Positions 15,717 to 25,768 of a stretch of 37,077 nt of DNA are shown in pieces. Source of the DNA: an uncultured Oxalobacteraceae bacterium (lineage in GTDB: Bacteria > Pseudomonadota > Gammaproteobacteria > Burkholderiales > Burkholderiaceae). A program made the translations under genes and the position numbers. Numbering within the stretch: position 1 is the stretch's first letter; each line of letters opens with the position of its first letter. Where the stretch lies: NCBI GenBank assembly GCA_946480015.1, contig CAMLIL010000057.1, positions 1 through 37,077 of the forward strand. The letters run 5' to 3'. Below the pieces are notes generated by a model. It was not told where the DNA came from. It searched no databases and saw only the letters and a list, made by a program, of their open reading frames with translations.

Positions 15717-15769
15717 GAGGCTGTTTTGCAAGGAGCTGCGACAACGCATGCTCCTTTTGAAACAGCCTC
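15717..15769. repeat. Long imperfect hairpin between fdxA and the reductase gene
   Basis: Two 20-base arms, GAGGCTGTTTTGCAAGGAGC (15717-15736) and GCTCCTTTTGAAACAGCCTC (15750-15769), are complementary except for three central bases. An inner TGCG-ACAA-CGCA hairpin caps them. The arm sequence resembles terminal repeats of transposable elements, so it may be a miniature element or a regulatory RNA hairpin. No T tract follows and no clear target-site duplication is seen. Confidence 0.7.
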
Positions 15770-15879
15770 CAAGAGCGCGGCCCGGCTGGCGGCCGGGTTG
15801 CGCGCTCCTGCCCGACTCTTCCCGCCGCGCGCCGCCGCAGTACCGCACCACCCTACCCATATCAACAGGAAGTAAGCGC

Positions 15880-16977
15880 ATGACCATCATCGCCAACCAT
15901 GAAGCAGGCAGCGTCGCTGCCAATAGTTCTTTCGCGGGCGCCATCGACACCGACGCCGTCATCATCGGCGCCGGTCCGGTCGGCCTGTTCCAGGTCTTCG
16001 AACTGGGTCTGCTGGAGATTAAGGCTCACGTCATCGATTCGCTGCCGGCGGTGGGCGGTCAATGCGTCGAACTGTACCCGGACAAGCCGATCTACGACAT
16101 CCCGGCCGTGCCGGTGTGCACCGGCCAGGAACTGACCGACAACCTGCTCAAGCAGATCGAGCCGTTCGAGCCGACCTTCCACCTGGGCCAGGAAGTGACG
16201 ACCGTGCAGCGCCGCGAAGACGGCCGCTTCAACGTCGAAACCTCGCTGGGCACCCAGTTCATCACCAAGACCATTTTCATCGCGGCCGGCGTGGGTTCGT
16301 TCCAGGCCCGCACGATCAAGGTCGACGGCATCGACAAGTTCGACAACTCGCAGCTGTTCTACCGCGTCAAGCAGCCTGAACTCTTCGAAGGCAAGAACCT
16401 GGTCATCTGCGGCGGCGGCGACTCCGCCCTGGACTGGGCCCTGAACTTCGTCGGCAAGGCCGAATCGGTCGTGCTGCTGCACCGCCGTGAAGACTTCCGC
16501 GCCGCGCCGGCATCGGTGGCCAAGATGAAGGCCCTGTGCGACGCCTACGAAATGCAGCTGATCATCGGCCAGGTCACCGGCTTCGATGAAAAAGACGGCA
16601 AGCTGTCGGAAGTGAAAGTCACCGGCGCCGACGGCGTGACCCGCCGCGTACCGCTGGACATGCTGCTGGTGTTCTTCGGCCTGTCGCCAAAGCTGGGCCC
16701 GATCGCCGAGTGGGGCCTGGACATCGAGCGCCGCCAGCTGAAGGTGATGGATACCGAAAAGTTCGAGACCAACGTGCCGGGCATCTTCGCCGTGGGCGAC
16801 ATCAACACCTACCCAGGCAAGAAAAAGCTGATCCTGTCGGGCTTCCACGAAGCCGCGCTGGCGGCCTTCGGCGCGGCGCCGTACATCTTCCCTGACAAGA
16901 AGATCCACATGCAGTACACCACCACCTCGCCGAAGCTGCACAAAATCCTGGGCGTGGAAACGCCGGTTTTTGACTGA
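15880..16977 (+). CDS. Ferredoxin--NADP+ reductase, thioredoxin-reductase-like
   Basis: A 365-residue FAD/NAD(P) two-domain flavoprotein without the CxxC redox pair of thioredoxin reductase, as in the TrxR-like FNR family. It shows the FAD-binding GAGPVGLF motif after a 20-residue lead, [19 protein letters not shown], the second nucleotide-binding [14 protein letters not shown] motif, the HRREDFRA segment and the C-terminal FAD motif [20 protein letters not shown]. It passes electrons between NADPH and ferredoxin in the cytoplasm. The ATG at 15880 follows ACAGGAAG. The gene follows fdxA, the likely partner. A strong terminator lies 40 bases after the stop. Confidence 0.93.
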   Translation: MTIIANHEAGSVAANSSFAGAIDTDAVIIGAGPVGLFQVFELGLLEIKAHVIDSLPAVGGQCVELYPDKPIYDIPAVPVCTGQELTDNLLKQIEPFEPTFHLGQEVTTVQRREDGRFNVETSLGTQFITKTIFIAAGVGSFQARTIKVDGIDKFDNSQLFYRVKQPELFEGKNLVICGGGDSALDWALNFVGKAESVVLLHRREDFRAAPASVAKMKALCDAYEMQLIIGQVTGFDEKDGKLSEVKVTGADGVTRRVPLDMLLVFFGLSPKLGPIAEWGLDIERRQLKVMDTEKFETNVPGIFAVGDINTYPGKKKLILSGFHEAALAAFGAAPYIFPDKKIHMQYTTTSPKLHKILGVETPVFD

Positions 16978-17017
16978 TAGTTCATCGAGAAACGCGTTCA
17001 GTAACTCTCACGCAACG

Positions 17018-17048
17018 AATGCCCCGCTGGTCGGGGCATTTTTATTTT
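17018..17048 (+). terminator. Intrinsic terminator after the ferredoxin reductase gene
   Basis: AATGCCCCG and CGGGGCATT form a nine-pair stem around a short loop, followed by TTTTATTTT. Confidence 0.9.
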
Positions 17049-17163
17049 GTGTTAGGTAGCTCATGTTCAGCTCGCGGCGATCCGTGATAAAACGTACCTT
17101 ATGACCTGGATTCCCCTCACTCCGAATACGGCCTCATGAATTATTTCTGAACAGAACCCAAAA

Positions 17164-17194
17164 TTGCAGTCGGGACTGAAAATTCGCCTATAAT
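17164..17194 (+). promoter_or_regulatory. Candidate phaZ promoter
   Basis: A perfect TATAAT at 17189-17194 lies 61 bases before the ATG. TTGCAG at 17164-17169 is a possible -35 box, with a rather long 19-base spacer. Confidence 0.5.
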
Positions 17195-17254
17195 AAAACG
17201 GCGCACCTGTCATAAAATCGATTGCAGGGCAACGATCTTCATCAAGGAATATGT

Positions 17255-18490
17255 ATGCTTTATCAACTCCACGAGATGCAACGCTCATTCCTGACGCCAC
17301 TGATGCAGTGGGCCGATGCCTCATCCAAACTCTTCTCCAATCCTGTCTCGCCGCTGGCGCACACCCCATTCTCGCAGCGCATCGCCGCTGGTTACGAGCT
17401 GATGTACCGGCTGGGCAAGGATTACGAAAAACCTGCGTTCGATATTCACGAGACCACCGTTGACGGCGTCACGGTTGGCATCATGGAACGGACGGTCGTC
17501 AACCGCCCGTTCTGCAAGCTGTTGCACTTTAAGAAAGACTTGAGCGAGGCTCAACTCGCCGAGCTGGACCAGCCTACCGTCCTGCTGGTGGCCCCGCTGT
17601 CGGGCCACCACTCCACGCTGCTGCGCGACACCGTGCGCGCGCTGCTGGTCAAGCACGACGTGTTCATCACCGACTGGACCGATGCGCGCATGGTGCCGCT
17701 GACGGAAGGCGCCTTCCATCTGGACGATTACATTTTCTACGTGCAGGACTTCATCCGCCTGCTCGGACCGGACGTGCACGTCATTTCCGTGTGCCAGCCG
17801 ACCGTACCGGTACTGGCCGCCATTTCTTTAATGGCCTCTGACAACGATCCCAAGCTGCCCAAGACCATGACGATGATGGGCGGCCCGATCGACCCGCGCC
17901 GTTCGCCGACGGCGGTTAACGATCTGGCTATTGAGAAAAGCTTTTCATGGTTTGAGAACACCGTGATTTATTCGGTGCCGGCCAACTACCCCGGCTTCGG
18001 CCGCAAGGTGTATCCGGGCTTCCTGCAGCATGCGGGGTTCATCGCCATGAATCCTGGCCGTCACGCGCAAAGTCACCGCGAGTTCTACAACCACCTGGTG
18101 GCGGGCGACGACGAGCCGGCCGAAAGCCACCGCAAGTTCTACGACGAGTACAACGCGGTGCTGGACATGCCGGCCGAGTACTACCTCGACACCATCAAGA
18201 CGGTGTTCCAGGAATTCCGCCTGCCGATGGGCACGTGGGTCGTGGGCGGCAAGCCGGTGCGTCCGCAGGACATCAAGACGGTGGCGCTGTTCACCGTGGA
18301 AGGCGAACTGGACGACATCTCCGGCGCCGGCCAGACCCAGGCGGCGCATGACCTGTGCAGCGGCATCCCGGCCAGCATGCAGCAGGACTTCGTGGCGCCC
18401 GGTGCCGGCCACTACGGCATCTTCTCCGGCAAACGCTGGCGCGACATGATCTGCCCGAAGATCGGCGAGTTCATCGAGAAGCACCGGTAA
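17255..18490 (+). CDS. phaZ: Intracellular polyhydroxyalkanoate depolymerase
   Basis: A 411-residue cytoplasmic enzyme that mobilises stored poly-3-hydroxybutyrate. It matches the Ralstonia PhaZ1 type: N-terminal [15 protein letters not shown], a cysteine lipase-like box SVCQPTVP (Cys180 in place of Ser), an acidic EGELDDISG segment (Asp353/354) and a final [13 protein letters not shown] with His386, giving a Cys-Asp-His triad. There is no signal peptide. I start at the ATG at 17255, six bases after AAGGA. It has its own promoter and terminator and so is a single-gene unit. Confidence 0.94.
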   Translation: MLYQLHEMQRSFLTPLMQWADASSKLFSNPVSPLAHTPFSQRIAAGYELMYRLGKDYEKPAFDIHETTVDGVTVGIMERTVVNRPFCKLLHFKKDLSEAQLAELDQPTVLLVAPLSGHHSTLLRDTVRALLVKHDVFITDWTDARMVPLTEGAFHLDDYIFYVQDFIRLLGPDVHVISVCQPTVPVLAAISLMASDNDPKLPKTMTMMGGPIDPRRSPTAVNDLAIEKSFSWFENTVIYSVPANYPGFGRKVYPGFLQHAGFIAMNPGRHAQSHREFYNHLVAGDDEPAESHRKFYDEYNAVLDMPAEYYLDTIKTVFQEFRLPMGTWVVGGKPVRPQDIKTVALFTVEGELDDISGAGQTQAAHDLCSGIPASMQQDFVAPGAGHYGIFSGKRWRDMICPKIGEFIEKHR

Positions 18491-18506
18491 GCATGGTCGA
18501 CTAAAG

Positions 18507-18534
18507 AATGCCGCAGCGATGCGGCATTTTTTTT
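18507..18534 (+). terminator. Intrinsic terminator after phaZ
   Basis: AATGCCGCA and TGCGGCATT pair around a four-base loop, followed by a run of eight T. Confidence 0.92.
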
Positions 18535-18550
18535 CGCGAGCCGCACGGAC

Positions 18551-18556
18551 TATAAT
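18551..18556 (+). promoter_or_regulatory. -10 box of the rsxB-nth unit
   Basis: A TATAAT directly after the phaZ terminator. It overlaps an in-frame ATG at 18555, which argues that translation begins further downstream, at the GTG at 18582. Confidence 0.5.
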
Positions 18557-18581
18557 GCTGCTTTGCGCTTTTGCCAGCACC

Positions 18582-19262
18582 GTGAAAACCCTCGCCGATC
18601 AGATCGAAGACCTGCTGCCGCAGACCCAGTGCACCAAGTGCGGGTATGCGGGCTGCCGGCCGTACGCCGAAGCGATCGCGGCCGGACAAGCCGGCATCAA
18701 TCAATGCCCCCCCGGCGGCATCGAAGGTGTCGGGCGCCTGGCCGGTTTGCTCGGCAAACCAGTCATTCCGATCAATCCGGTCAACGGCATCGAGCGCGCG
18801 CGCGCGGTGGCGTTCATCGACGAGGCGCTGTGCATCGGCTGCACCCTGTGCATCCAGGCCTGCCCGGTCGACGCCATCCTCGGCGCGGCCAAGCAGATGC
18901 ACACGATTCTCCCGACCCTGTGCACCGGCTGCGACCTGTGCGTGGCGCCCTGCCCGGTCGACTGCATCAGCATGTCCCCGGTAACGGGCGAACTCACAGG
19001 CTGGGCCGCGTGGTCGCAGGAACAGGCCGACGCGGCGCGCGAGCGCCACGATTTCCGTACCGCGCGCCTGAAGCGCGAGCGCGAGGAGAACGATGCGCGC
19101 CTGGCCGCCAAGGCCGTCGCCAAGATGAAGGAAGTGCTGGCCGAAGAAACCAACACGCCGGAAGAACTGGCCGAAAAAGAGCGCAAGCGCGCCATCATCG
19201 CCGCGGCGATGGAACGGGCGCGCGCCAAGGCTGCCGCCGCTGCGCCACCCAAGAACGAATAA
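18582..19262 (+). CDS. rsxB: RsxB/RnfB-type iron-sulfur electron transport protein
   Basis: About 226 residues from a GTG start. The N-terminal segment is [20 protein letters not shown] followed by YAGC, the RnfB four-cysteine cluster domain without the usual N-terminal membrane helix. Two 4Fe-4S motifs follow, [16 protein letters not shown] and [17 protein letters not shown] highly charged Glu/Lys/Arg-rich helical tail then runs to the end. It is probably a soluble electron carrier; no other rnf/rsx genes are adjacent. The GTG at 18582 is preferred because the earlier in-frame starts lie in the phaZ terminator or on the -10 box; the ATG at 18555 remains possible. It is four bases from nth, a common betaproteobacterial pairing of two 4Fe-4S proteins. 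Confidence 0.88.
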   Translation: MKTLADQIEDLLPQTQCTKCGYAGCRPYAEAIAAGQAGINQCPPGGIEGVGRLAGLLGKPVIPINPVNGIERARAVAFIDEALCIGCTLCIQACPVDAILGAAKQMHTILPTLCTGCDLCVAPCPVDCISMSPVTGELTGWAAWSQEQADAARERHDFRTARLKREREENDARLAAKAVAKMKEVLAEETNTPEELAEKERKRAIIAAAMERARAKAAAAAPPKNE

Positions 19263-19266
19263 ACGC

Positions 19267-19914
19267 ATGAATCCCGCCAAACGCCTCGAAATCTTCCAAC
19301 GCTTCCGTACCGCCAACCCCAGCCCAAAGACCGAGCTGGAATACACCACCCCATTCGAACTGCTGATCGCCGTGCTGCTGTCGGCCCAGGCCACCGACGT
19401 CGGCGTGAACAAGGCCACGCGCAAGCTGTACCCGGTCGCCAATACGCCGCAGGCGATTCTCGACCTGGGCATCGATGAACTCAAGAGCTACATCTCGACC
19501 ATCGGGCTGTATCCGACCAAGGCCAGGAATGTCATGGCGACCTGCCGGATTCTGGTGGACCAGCACGGCGGCGAAGTGCCACGCGACCGCGAATCGCTGG
19601 AGGCGCTTCCCGGCGTGGGCCGCAAGACCGCCAACGTGGTGTTGAATACGGCCTTCGGCGAAATCGCCATGGCGGTCGACACGCACATCTTCCGCGTGTC
19701 GAACCGCACCGGCATCGCGCCGGGCAAGGATGTGGTCGAGGTGGAGAAGAAGCTGCTCAAGTTCGTGCCCAAGGAATTCCTGCTCGACGCGCACCACTGG
19801 CTGATCCTGCACGGGCGCTACACCTGCGTCGCGCGCAAGCCCAAATGCTGGAACTGCATCATCCAGGACCTGTGCGAATTCCGCGGCAAGACGCCCGCGC
19901 CGGAAGGGCTGTAA
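19267..19914 (+). CDS. nth: Endonuclease III
   Basis: A 215-residue DNA glycosylase/AP lyase that removes oxidised pyrimidines. The helix-hairpin-helix LPGVGRKTANVVLN contains the catalytic Lys120 and the catalytic Asp138 is in VDTHIFRVSNR. The C-terminal 4Fe-4S cluster motif is exact: C-x6-C-x2-C-x5-C in CVARKPKCWNCIIQDLC. Length and catalytic residue numbers match the E. coli enzyme. It follows rsxB by four bases, and its stop directly abuts the stop of the convergent DUF4272 gene. Confidence 0.97.
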   Translation: MNPAKRLEIFQRFRTANPSPKTELEYTTPFELLIAVLLSAQATDVGVNKATRKLYPVANTPQAILDLGIDELKSYISTIGLYPTKARNVMATCRILVDQHGGEVPRDRESLEALPGVGRKTANVVLNTAFGEIAMAVDTHIFRVSNRTGIAPGKDVVEVEKKLLKFVPKEFLLDAHHWLILHGRYTCVARKPKCWNCIIQDLCEFRGKTPAPEGL

Positions 19915-20991
19915 TCAGGTCGGCGTGTCGACCTTGTCCCAGCCCGCGTGCTGGAAGCGCACCAGCCAGTTGAGCGCGTGATGGCGCTCCATCACCACAT
20001 CGGCATCCACGCCGGGCGTCTCGCCGCGCTTTTTCAAACGCTGCTGGCGGATGTGCCAATGCAGGCGGTAGGTCAGATCGAGGGCGTCGAGAATGTCGCT
20101 GGCAGGGCGCAGGTCCGGGCCGCGCATCTCGATCAGCGTTGCCACCGTCCTGGCGGCATCGCAGGCCGCAGCCGGGAACGGCAGTTCATCGGCCAGGCCC
20201 AGCGCCCACTCCAGCAGGTACAGGCTTTCGTAGCGCCATAAGAACTGCGCGCATTCCTGCTGCGTCGGATTCTCGCGTGCCAGGAAGCCCTTCTCATCTG
20301 GCGACAGATACTCCTCCGCCAGCGGCATTTTGCCGAGCAGGGTATCGACGCTCATCGGCTCACTGGAGGCCACCGACTCGGCGCGCAGGGCGACCAGCAG
20401 CAGTGCGCGGGCGCGGCCCACCACCTCGTCGCGCTCGCGCAGCGCCAGTTCGTCCTCGCACACCAGCGGCGGCAAGGTGGCCTGCACCTCGATGCCGCGT
20501 GCCGCCAGCGCCGCTTCGGTCGCGGCCTTGCGCGCCCATGCCGCCTGCGGGTAAGGCAGTTTGGCCTGCGGATCGGCCTTGCCGTCGGCGGCGCCGACCA
20601 GCACGTGGCCATCCGGGTCGGTCACGTTCCCATCGGCCGTGAACAGCACCGCGTTGGCCTGCCTGGCCCAGGCGTGAAGCGCGTCGGTATCGCCAGCCGC
20701 GACGCTGATGCTGATGTGATGCTGCACCCGCTGCACGTGCAGGATCACGTGGTATTTGTCGGCCGACATCTGGCCGTCGCCACGCTCCAGGATATAGCCG
20801 CAGAAGCCATTCAAGTGCGCCAGCAGTTCAGGATCGGACAGGTCGCGCCGCGCGTGCAGGATGTGCGGGAAGGCCGGCCGCTCGATCTCCAGCCGCGTGC
20901 AATACACGTTGAAGAGCGTCGTGTCGCCGGTCGGCACAGGCACCTGGTCCGGCTGCTTGCGCGCGAACAGGCGCTTGAGTTGCCCGATCAT
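19915..20991 (-). CDS. DUF4272 domain protein
   Basis: A 358-residue cytoplasmic protein with no signal peptide or membrane segment. The C-terminal half carries the DUF4272 hallmark: CAQFLWRYESLYLLEWALG followed by LADELPFP, then a DILDALDLTYRLHWHIRQQ helix and VVMERHHALNWLVRF. The N-terminal 130 residues (VYCTRLEIERPAFPHILHA and a mixed alpha/beta stretch) are a separate region common in these proteins. Function is unknown. It starts three bases after the proB stop on the same strand, so it is the last gene of the obgE - DUF4345 - proB - DUF4272 run. Confidence 0.8.
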   Translation of the reverse strand: MIGQLKRLFARKQPDQVPVPTGDTTLFNVYCTRLEIERPAFPHILHARRDLSDPELLAHLNGFCGYILERGDGQMSADKYHVILHVQRVQHHISISVAAGDTDALHAWARQANAVLFTADGNVTDPDGHVLVGAADGKADPQAKLPYPQAAWARKAATEAALAARGIEVQATLPPLVCEDELALRERDEVVGRARALLLVALRAESVASSEPMSVDTLLGKMPLAEEYLSPDEKGFLARENPTQQECAQFLWRYESLYLLEWALGLADELPFPAAACDAARTVATLIEMRGPDLRPASDILDALDLTYRLHWHIRQQRLKKRGETPGVDADVVMERHHALNWLVRFQHAGWDKVDTPT

Positions 20992-20994
20992 CGC

Positions 20995-22113
20995 TTAGAT
21001 CATCACCAGGTTATCGCGGTGAATCAGCTCGGCGCCTTCGAGGAAGCCGAGGATTTTCTCGATCTCCGCCGATGGTTTGCGCATGATGCGGCGCGCTTCG
21101 GAACTGGTGTAGTTGGTGATCCCGCGCGCAATCGCGGTGCCGTCCTCGGCCAGGCAGGTGATCACGGCGCCACGCCCGAATTCGCCCTTGACCTCGACCA
21201 CGCCGATCGGCAGCAGCGACTTGCCTTCCTTCGACAGCTTCTGCACCGCGCCGGCATCGAGCACCACCTTGCCGGCGGTGTGCAGATGGTCGCTCATCCA
21301 CTGCTTGCGCGCGGTGAGATGGCCGGTCTGGGCACTGAGCTGGGTGCCGATTTCCTCGCCGTTGGCCAGACGGGTGAGCACGTCGTGCTCGCGCCCCCAG
21401 GCGATGATGGTGTGCGCGCCCGAGCCGGCGGCGCGCTTGGCCGCCAGGATCTTGGTCAGCATGCCGCCACGCCCAAGGCTGCTGCCGGCGCCGCCGGCCA
21501 TCGCCTCCAGCGAAGGATCGCCGGCTTTGCCGTGCGCGATCAGCACCGCGTCCGGGTCCTTGCGCGGATCGGCGCTGAACAGGCCTTTCTGGTCGGTGAG
21601 GATCACCAGCGCGTCGGCTTCGATCAGGTTGGCCACCAGCGCGCCGAGGGTGTCGTTGTCGCCGAATTTGATTTCATCGGTCACCACCGTATCGTTCTCG
21701 TTGATGATCGGGACCACGCCCAGACGCAGCAAGGTGGTCAGGGTCGAGCGCGCGTTCAGGTAGCGTTCGCGGTCGGCCAGGTCGGCGTGCGTGAGCAGCA
21801 CCTGCGCGGTGCCGATGCCGTGTGCGCGGAAGCTGGTCTCGTAAATCTGGGCCAGGCCCATCTGCCCCACCGCCGCGCAGGCCTGCAGTTCATGGATGTC
21901 GGTCGGGCGCTTGTCGAAGCCGAGGCGCAGCATGCCCTCGGCGATGGCGCCCGAGCTGACCAGCACTACCTGCTTGCCCAGTGCGCGCAAGGCGGAAATC
22001 TGCGCGGCCCAGCGCGCGATGGCGGCATGGTCCAGGCCGCGGCCGTCGTTGGTGACCAGCGAGGAGCCGACCTTGATGATGATGCGGGACGCGGTGTGTA
22101 TGACGGATTTCAT
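20995..22113 (-). CDS. proB: Glutamate 5-kinase
   Basis: A 372-residue enzyme for the first step of proline synthesis, phosphorylating glutamate with ATP. The amino-acid-kinase domain (about 1-255) shows [43 protein letters not shown] and [14 protein letters not shown]. The C-terminal PUA domain (about 275-372) includes GKVVLDAGA and GEFGRGAV. The length matches the family. It overlaps the upstream DUF4345 gene by four bases, and the obgE-proB neighbourhood is typical of betaproteobacteria. Confidence 0.97.
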   Translation of the reverse strand: MKSVIHTASRIIIKVGSSLVTNDGRGLDHAAIARWAAQISALRALGKQVVLVSSGAIAEGMLRLGFDKRPTDIHELQACAAVGQMGLAQIYETSFRAHGIGTAQVLLTHADLADRERYLNARSTLTTLLRLGVVPIINENDTVVTDEIKFGDNDTLGALVANLIEADALVILTDQKGLFSADPRKDPDAVLIAHGKAGDPSLEAMAGGAGSSLGRGGMLTKILAAKRAAGSGAHTIIAWGREHDVLTRLANGEEIGTQLSAQTGHLTARKQWMSDHLHTAGKVVLDAGAVQKLSKEGKSLLPIGVVEVKGEFGRGAVITCLAEDGTAIARGITNYTSSEARRIMRKPSAEIEKILGFLEGAELIHRDNLVMI

Positions 22114-22499
22114 CGTTGCGGTATCGGTCTACGCGGGCGCAGCGCAAGCAGCATCAGGCCGCCCGCCAGTTCGATCCCGCAAACGGCTAGTAACAAACCC
22201 TTGGGCAGGCCGATCGCAAACGCCGCGATGAAGCGGCCGGCCGGCTGCGCCAGGATAAACAGTGCTGTGATATCGCCCAGGATCGGCTGGTCGCCGTGCC
22301 GTGCCGCGATCAGCGCCAGGGCCGCGGTAGCGAGCCTGATGCCGACATAGATGGCGTAAAACTGGCTGTAGCCGTTCACGCCGATCGGGAATTCTCCCAT
22401 GACATTGGCCACGCGGTCGGGGTCCAGCATGGCCGTCAGGGCGGCCAGCGAGCACACCATCGCGATCAGGCGCAGCAGCTGCTGGCGCAGCGCCGCCAT
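22110..22499 (-). CDS. DUF4345-like small membrane protein
   Basis: A 129-residue protein with about four hydrophobic helices and the feature [20 protein letters not shown], which resembles the DUF4345 family of four-helix membrane proteins. I start at the ATG at 22499; a TTG at 22517 in the same frame is possible. It lies between obgE (20 bases upstream) and proB (four-base overlap) and so is probably translated in the same operon. Function is unknown. The link to DUF4345 is by pattern only. Confidence 0.68.
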   Translation of the reverse strand: MAALRQQLLRLIAMVCSLAALTAMLDPDRVANVMGEFPIGVNGYSQFYAIYVGIRLATAALALIAARHGDQPILGDITALFILAQPAGRFIAAFAIGLPKGLLLAVCGIELAGGLMLLALRPRRPIPQR

Positions 22500-22519
22500 T
22501 GACACGGGCACCGCCAATT

Positions 22520-23629
22520 TTAATCGAGGATCTTAAAGCGTGGATCGTCCGGATCGATCGAGACGATGCCGCGCGCTTCTTCGGCCATCTGCGTCTCGGC
22601 GGCGCGGTGCTCGCTGGTGCGCTTCGCCTCGACGTGCAGGTAGATCGCGTTGACCAGGTCCTGGCAGCCTTCGCGCGAGAGGGCCGAGATTTCGAATACC
22701 GGGCCTTTCCAGCCCATGCGCTTGACGAAATCCTTGACGCGCTTCGTGCGCTCTTCTTCCGGCACCACGTCGAGCTTGTTGAGCACCAGCCAGCGCGGCT
22801 TGTCGGCCAGCGAAGCGTCGTACTTTTCCAGCTCCTTGACCAGGGCCTTGGCTTCCTTGACCGGATCGACCGTGCTTTCGAACGGCGCCAGGTCGACGAT
22901 GTGCAGCAGCAGGTTGGTGCGCTGCAGATGGCGCAGGAACTGGTGGCCCAGGCCGGCGCCTTCGGAAGCGCCTTCGATCAGGCCGGGAATGTCGGCGATG
23001 ACGAAGCTGCGCTCGTGCGACACGCGCACCACGCCCAGGTTCGGGTGCAAGGTGGTGAACGGATAGTCGGCGATCTTCGGCTTGGCGTTCGACACGGCCG
23101 TAATGAAGGTCGACTTGCCGGCGTTGGGCATGCCCAGCAGGCCGACGTCGGCCAGCACCTTGAGCTCCAGGCGCAGCTCGCGCCGTTCGCCTTCCTTGCC
23201 CTCGGTTTTCTGGCGCGGGGCGCGGTTGGTCGAGGACTTGAAGTGGATGTTGCCCCAGCCGCCCTCGCCGCCCTTGGCCAGCAGTTCGGTCTGGCCGTGT
23301 TCGGTCAGGTCGGCGATGATTTCGCCGTTGTTGTTATCGACGATGAGCGTACCGACCGGCATGCGCAGGTAGATGTCTTCCGCGCCCTTGCCGTAGCAAT
23401 CGGCACCGCGACCCGGCTCGCCATCCTTGCCCTTGTGGACTTTGGAATAGCGGAAATCCACCAGGGTGTTGATGTTGCGGTCGGCCACGGCAAAAATCGA
23501 GCCGCCTTTTCCGCCATCGCCACCATCCGGGCCGCCGAACGGCCGGAATTTCTCGCGGCAGAACGAGGCACAGCCGTTGCCGCCATCGCCGCCGATGACT
23601 TCGATTTTTGCTTCGTCGATAAACTTCAT
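22520..23629 (-). CDS. obgE: Obg GTPase (CgtA)
   Basis: A 369-residue ribosome-associated GTPase involved in large-subunit assembly and stress control. The Gly-rich OBG domain (1-159) starts [19 protein letters not shown]. The G domain follows with the P-loop GMPNAGKST (about 166-174), switch segment [14 protein letters not shown] and base-recognition NKLD. It has only a short acidic C-terminus. The order rplU-rpmA-obgE is conserved among proteobacteria. A terminator-like hairpin lies between rpmA and obgE, so obgE may receive only part of the ribosomal-protein transcript. Confidence 0.97.
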   Translation of the reverse strand: MKFIDEAKIEVIGGDGGNGCASFCREKFRPFGGPDGGDGGKGGSIFAVADRNINTLVDFRYSKVHKGKDGEPGRGADCYGKGAEDIYLRMPVGTLIVDNNNGEIIADLTEHGQTELLAKGGEGGWGNIHFKSSTNRAPRQKTEGKEGERRELRLELKVLADVGLLGMPNAGKSTFITAVSNAKPKIADYPFTTLHPNLGVVRVSHERSFVIADIPGLIEGASEGAGLGHQFLRHLQRTNLLLHIVDLAPFESTVDPVKEAKALVKELEKYDASLADKPRWLVLNKLDVVPEEERTKRVKDFVKRMGWKGPVFEISALSREGCQDLVNAIYLHVEAKRTSEHRAAETQMAEEARGIVSIDPDDPRFKILD

Positions 23630-23649
23630 GAATGCCGCCTTAAAACTAA

Positions 23650-23676
23650 AAAGGCTCTACCGTGGGCAGAGCCTTT
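23650..23676 (-). terminator. Intrinsic terminator or attenuator between rpmA and obgE
   Basis: AAAGGCTCT and AGAGCCTTT form a nine-pair stem. On the minus strand it is followed by TTTTTAGTTTTA. It would terminate a fraction of rplU-rpmA transcripts before obgE. A second GC-rich palindrome (GGCGCCG with CGGCGCC, about 23704-23722) lies just after the rpmA stop. Confidence 0.75.
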
Positions 23677-23737
23677 CAATGGAAGGCTTTCGCCTTACAA
23701 GTGGGCGCCGCCGGGCGGCGCCGATATTGCGACTAAC

Positions 23738-24010
23738 TTAAGCAGCAACTGCTTCGTTAGGAACAACGGTAACGAACTGCTTCGAGCCAACGCCCTTGAC
23801 AACGAACTTCACCTTGCCGTCGACCAGCGCGAACAGGGTGTGATCCTTGCCGGTGCCGACGTTTTCACCAGCGCGCACTGGGGTGCCGCGCTGACGAATG
23901 ATGATGCCGCCGGCATTGATTGCCTGGCCGCCGTAGACTTTGACGCCGAGACGTTTTGATTCTGAGTCACGGCCGTTGCGCGTTGTGCCGCCGCCTTTTT
24001 TGTGTGCCAT
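23738..24010 (-). CDS. rpmA: Ribosomal protein bL27
   Basis: A 90-residue large-subunit protein near the peptidyl-transferase centre. It starts [20 protein letters not shown] and includes [17 protein letters not shown] and [14 protein letters not shown], all family-typical. The start ATG is preceded by AAGGAGT. It follows rplU by 42 bases. Confidence 0.98.
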   Translation of the reverse strand: MAHKKGGGTTRNGRDSESKRLGVKVYGGQAINAGGIIIRQRGTPVRAGENVGTGKDHTLFALVDGKVKFVVKGVGSKQFVTVVPNEAVAA

Positions 24011-24052
24011 TTAAATACTCCTTGATAGCTGGATAAATCGGGCAAACAGCAA

Positions 24053-24364
24053 TTAGCCGTTGATCGATACGACTTGGATTTCGGTGAAATTCTGGCGATG
24101 GCCTTGATGCTTCTGGTAGTGCTTACGACGACGCATCTTGAAAATCTTCACTTTATCGTGACGACCGTGTGCCACAACAGTTACCAGTACCTTTGCACCT
24201 TCGACCAATGGCGCACCAAACTTGATGGTGTCGCCCGCGCCTACTGCGAGAACTTGATCGATGGTGATTTCGGAACCAATGTCTGCCGGTATCTGTTCTA
24301 CTTTAAGTTTTTCGCCAGCGACAACTTTGTATTGTTTGCCACCGGTTTTTATGACCGCGTACAT
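24053..24364 (-). CDS. rplU: Ribosomal protein bL21
   Basis: A 103-residue large-subunit protein that binds 23S rRNA. It shows [14 protein letters not shown] at the start, [12 protein letters not shown], and the basic C-terminal [20 protein letters not shown] choose the ATG at 24364, preceded by GAGG, over the in-frame codon at 24382. A near-perfect promoter lies about 60 bases upstream. Confidence 0.98.
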   Translation of the reverse strand: MYAVIKTGGKQYKVVAGEKLKVEQIPADIGSEITIDQVLAVGAGDTIKFGAPLVEGAKVLVTVVAHGRHDKVKIFKMRRRKHYQKHQGHRQNFTEIQVVSING

Positions 24365-24424
24365 GATTTGAAACCTCATCAAATGTTAAGAGAATCCCCC
24401 TGACCGTAGTCCGGGGAACCGCTG

Positions 24425-24453
24425 ATTATACATGGGATGCATTCTTGCGTCAA
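24425..24453 (-). promoter_or_regulatory. Strong sigma-70 promoter of rplU-rpmA
   Basis: TTGACG (24448-24453) and TATAAT (24425-24430) on the minus strand, exactly 17 bases apart, with a TG just before the -10 box. The predicted start near 24418 gives a leader of about 54 bases. Confidence 0.9.
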
Positions 24454-24578
24454 AACCCATGTTCGAGGCGACGTCCGCGTGGCGTGGGCACAACGACAAG
24501 ATTGGCGCTGGATTAGCGACGGTTTTCATAGGGAGCAGACAGGCACCGCCGAGTGGGACGGGAAGCAAGCGCTTGTCG

Positions 24579-24584
24579 TATAAT
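24579..24584 (+). promoter_or_regulatory. -10 box of ispB
   Basis: A TATAAT 32 bases before the TTG start chosen for ispB. The -35 region is weak. It supports starting translation downstream of the ATG at 24553. Confidence 0.5.
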
Positions 24585-24615
24585 CGCCGCACCTAACGAC
24601 TACAGCAGGTTTGCC

Positions 24616-25605
24616 TTGTCCGCCGCCCCATCTCAAGCTCAACAGAACAACATCGCCCAATCGATCACCGCCGACATGGAAGCGGTCAACACGGTGATCC
24701 GTGCGCGCCTGCATTCCGAGGTTGCGCTGGTGAACCAGATTGCGGAGTACATCATCAGCGCCGGCGGCAAGCGCATCCGGCCGGTACTGGTTCTGCTTAT
24801 CGCCAACGCCTACGGGTACCGGGGCGTGGCCCACCATGAGCTGGCCGCAGTGGTCGAATTCATCCACACCGCCACCCTGCTGCACGACGACGTGGTGGAC
24901 GAGTCGTCGATGCGGCGCGGGCGCCAGACCGCCAACGCGCTGTTCGGCAACGCCGCCTCGGTGCTGGTTGGCGATTTTTTGTATTCGCGCGCCTTCCAGA
25001 TGATGGTGGGCCTGAACAATATGCGCGTGATGCAAATTCTCTCGGACGCCACCAACGTGATTGCCGAAGGCGAAGTGCTGCAGCTGCTGAACATGCACGA
25101 CCCGGACGTCACGCAGGACAGCTATCTGAAAGTGATCGAATCGAAGACCGCCAAGCTGTTTGAAGCGGCGGCCCAGCTGGGCGCGCTGGTTTCGGGGGCG
25201 AGCGACGCCCAGGTCGACGCGGCCGGCGAATACGGCCGCTCGCTGGGCACGGCCTTCCAGCTGATCGACGACGTGCTCGACTATGCGGGAGATGCCGCGG
25301 AGATCGGCAAGAACGTGGGCGACGACCTGCGCGAAGGCAAGCCGACCCTGCCCCTGATCTACATGATGGAAAACGGCACGCCGGAACAGCGCGAGCTGGT
25401 GCGCAGCTGCATCGAGCATGGCGACGAGCAGCATTTCGACGCCATCCTGTCGGCCGTGACCAATAGCGGCGCGCTGGACTACACGCGCCGCCAGGCGATG
25501 GACGCGGCCGAACGGGCGCGCGCGGCCATTGCCGACCTGCCGGAAAGTGTGTTCAAGGACAGCCTGCTGCAACTATGCAGGTTCGCAGTTGACAGGAACC
25601 ACTGA
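24616..25605 (+). CDS. ispB: Polyprenyl (octaprenyl-type) diphosphate synthase
   Basis: A trans-polyprenyl synthase of about 329 residues that makes the side chain of ubiquinone. It has the two Asp-rich motifs, DDVVD (91-95) in IHTATLLHDDVVDES and DDVLD (218-222) in FQLIDDVLDY, plus the AGGKRIRPVLVLL substrate-binding segment. I start at the TTG at 24616, preceded by AGCAGG, because the longer frame from 24553 would begin before the -10 box; a later Met (24676) is possible. It is divergent from rplU and lies next to tRNA-Pro. The exact chain length (C40 in most relatives) is inferred from the family. Confidence 0.93.
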   Translation: MSAAPSQAQQNNIAQSITADMEAVNTVIRARLHSEVALVNQIAEYIISAGGKRIRPVLVLLIANAYGYRGVAHHELAAVVEFIHTATLLHDDVVDESSMRRGRQTANALFGNAASVLVGDFLYSRAFQMMVGLNNMRVMQILSDATNVIAEGEVLQLLNMHDPDVTQDSYLKVIESKTAKLFEAAAQLGALVSGASDAQVDAAGEYGRSLGTAFQLIDDVLDYAGDAAEIGKNVGDDLREGKPTLPLIYMMENGTPEQRELVRSCIEHGDEQHFDAILSAVTNSGALDYTRRQAMDAAERARAAIADLPESVFKDSLLQLCRFAVDRNH

Positions 25606-25646
25606 GGGGCGTTAACTTAACGTCTGCACAAGATTCTACTACCCGT

Positions 25647-25725
<79 letters not shown>

Positions 25726-25768
25726 TTCTTGAAGAACCCCTGTCTAAGCGGCCACTGCCGCGAAGCGC

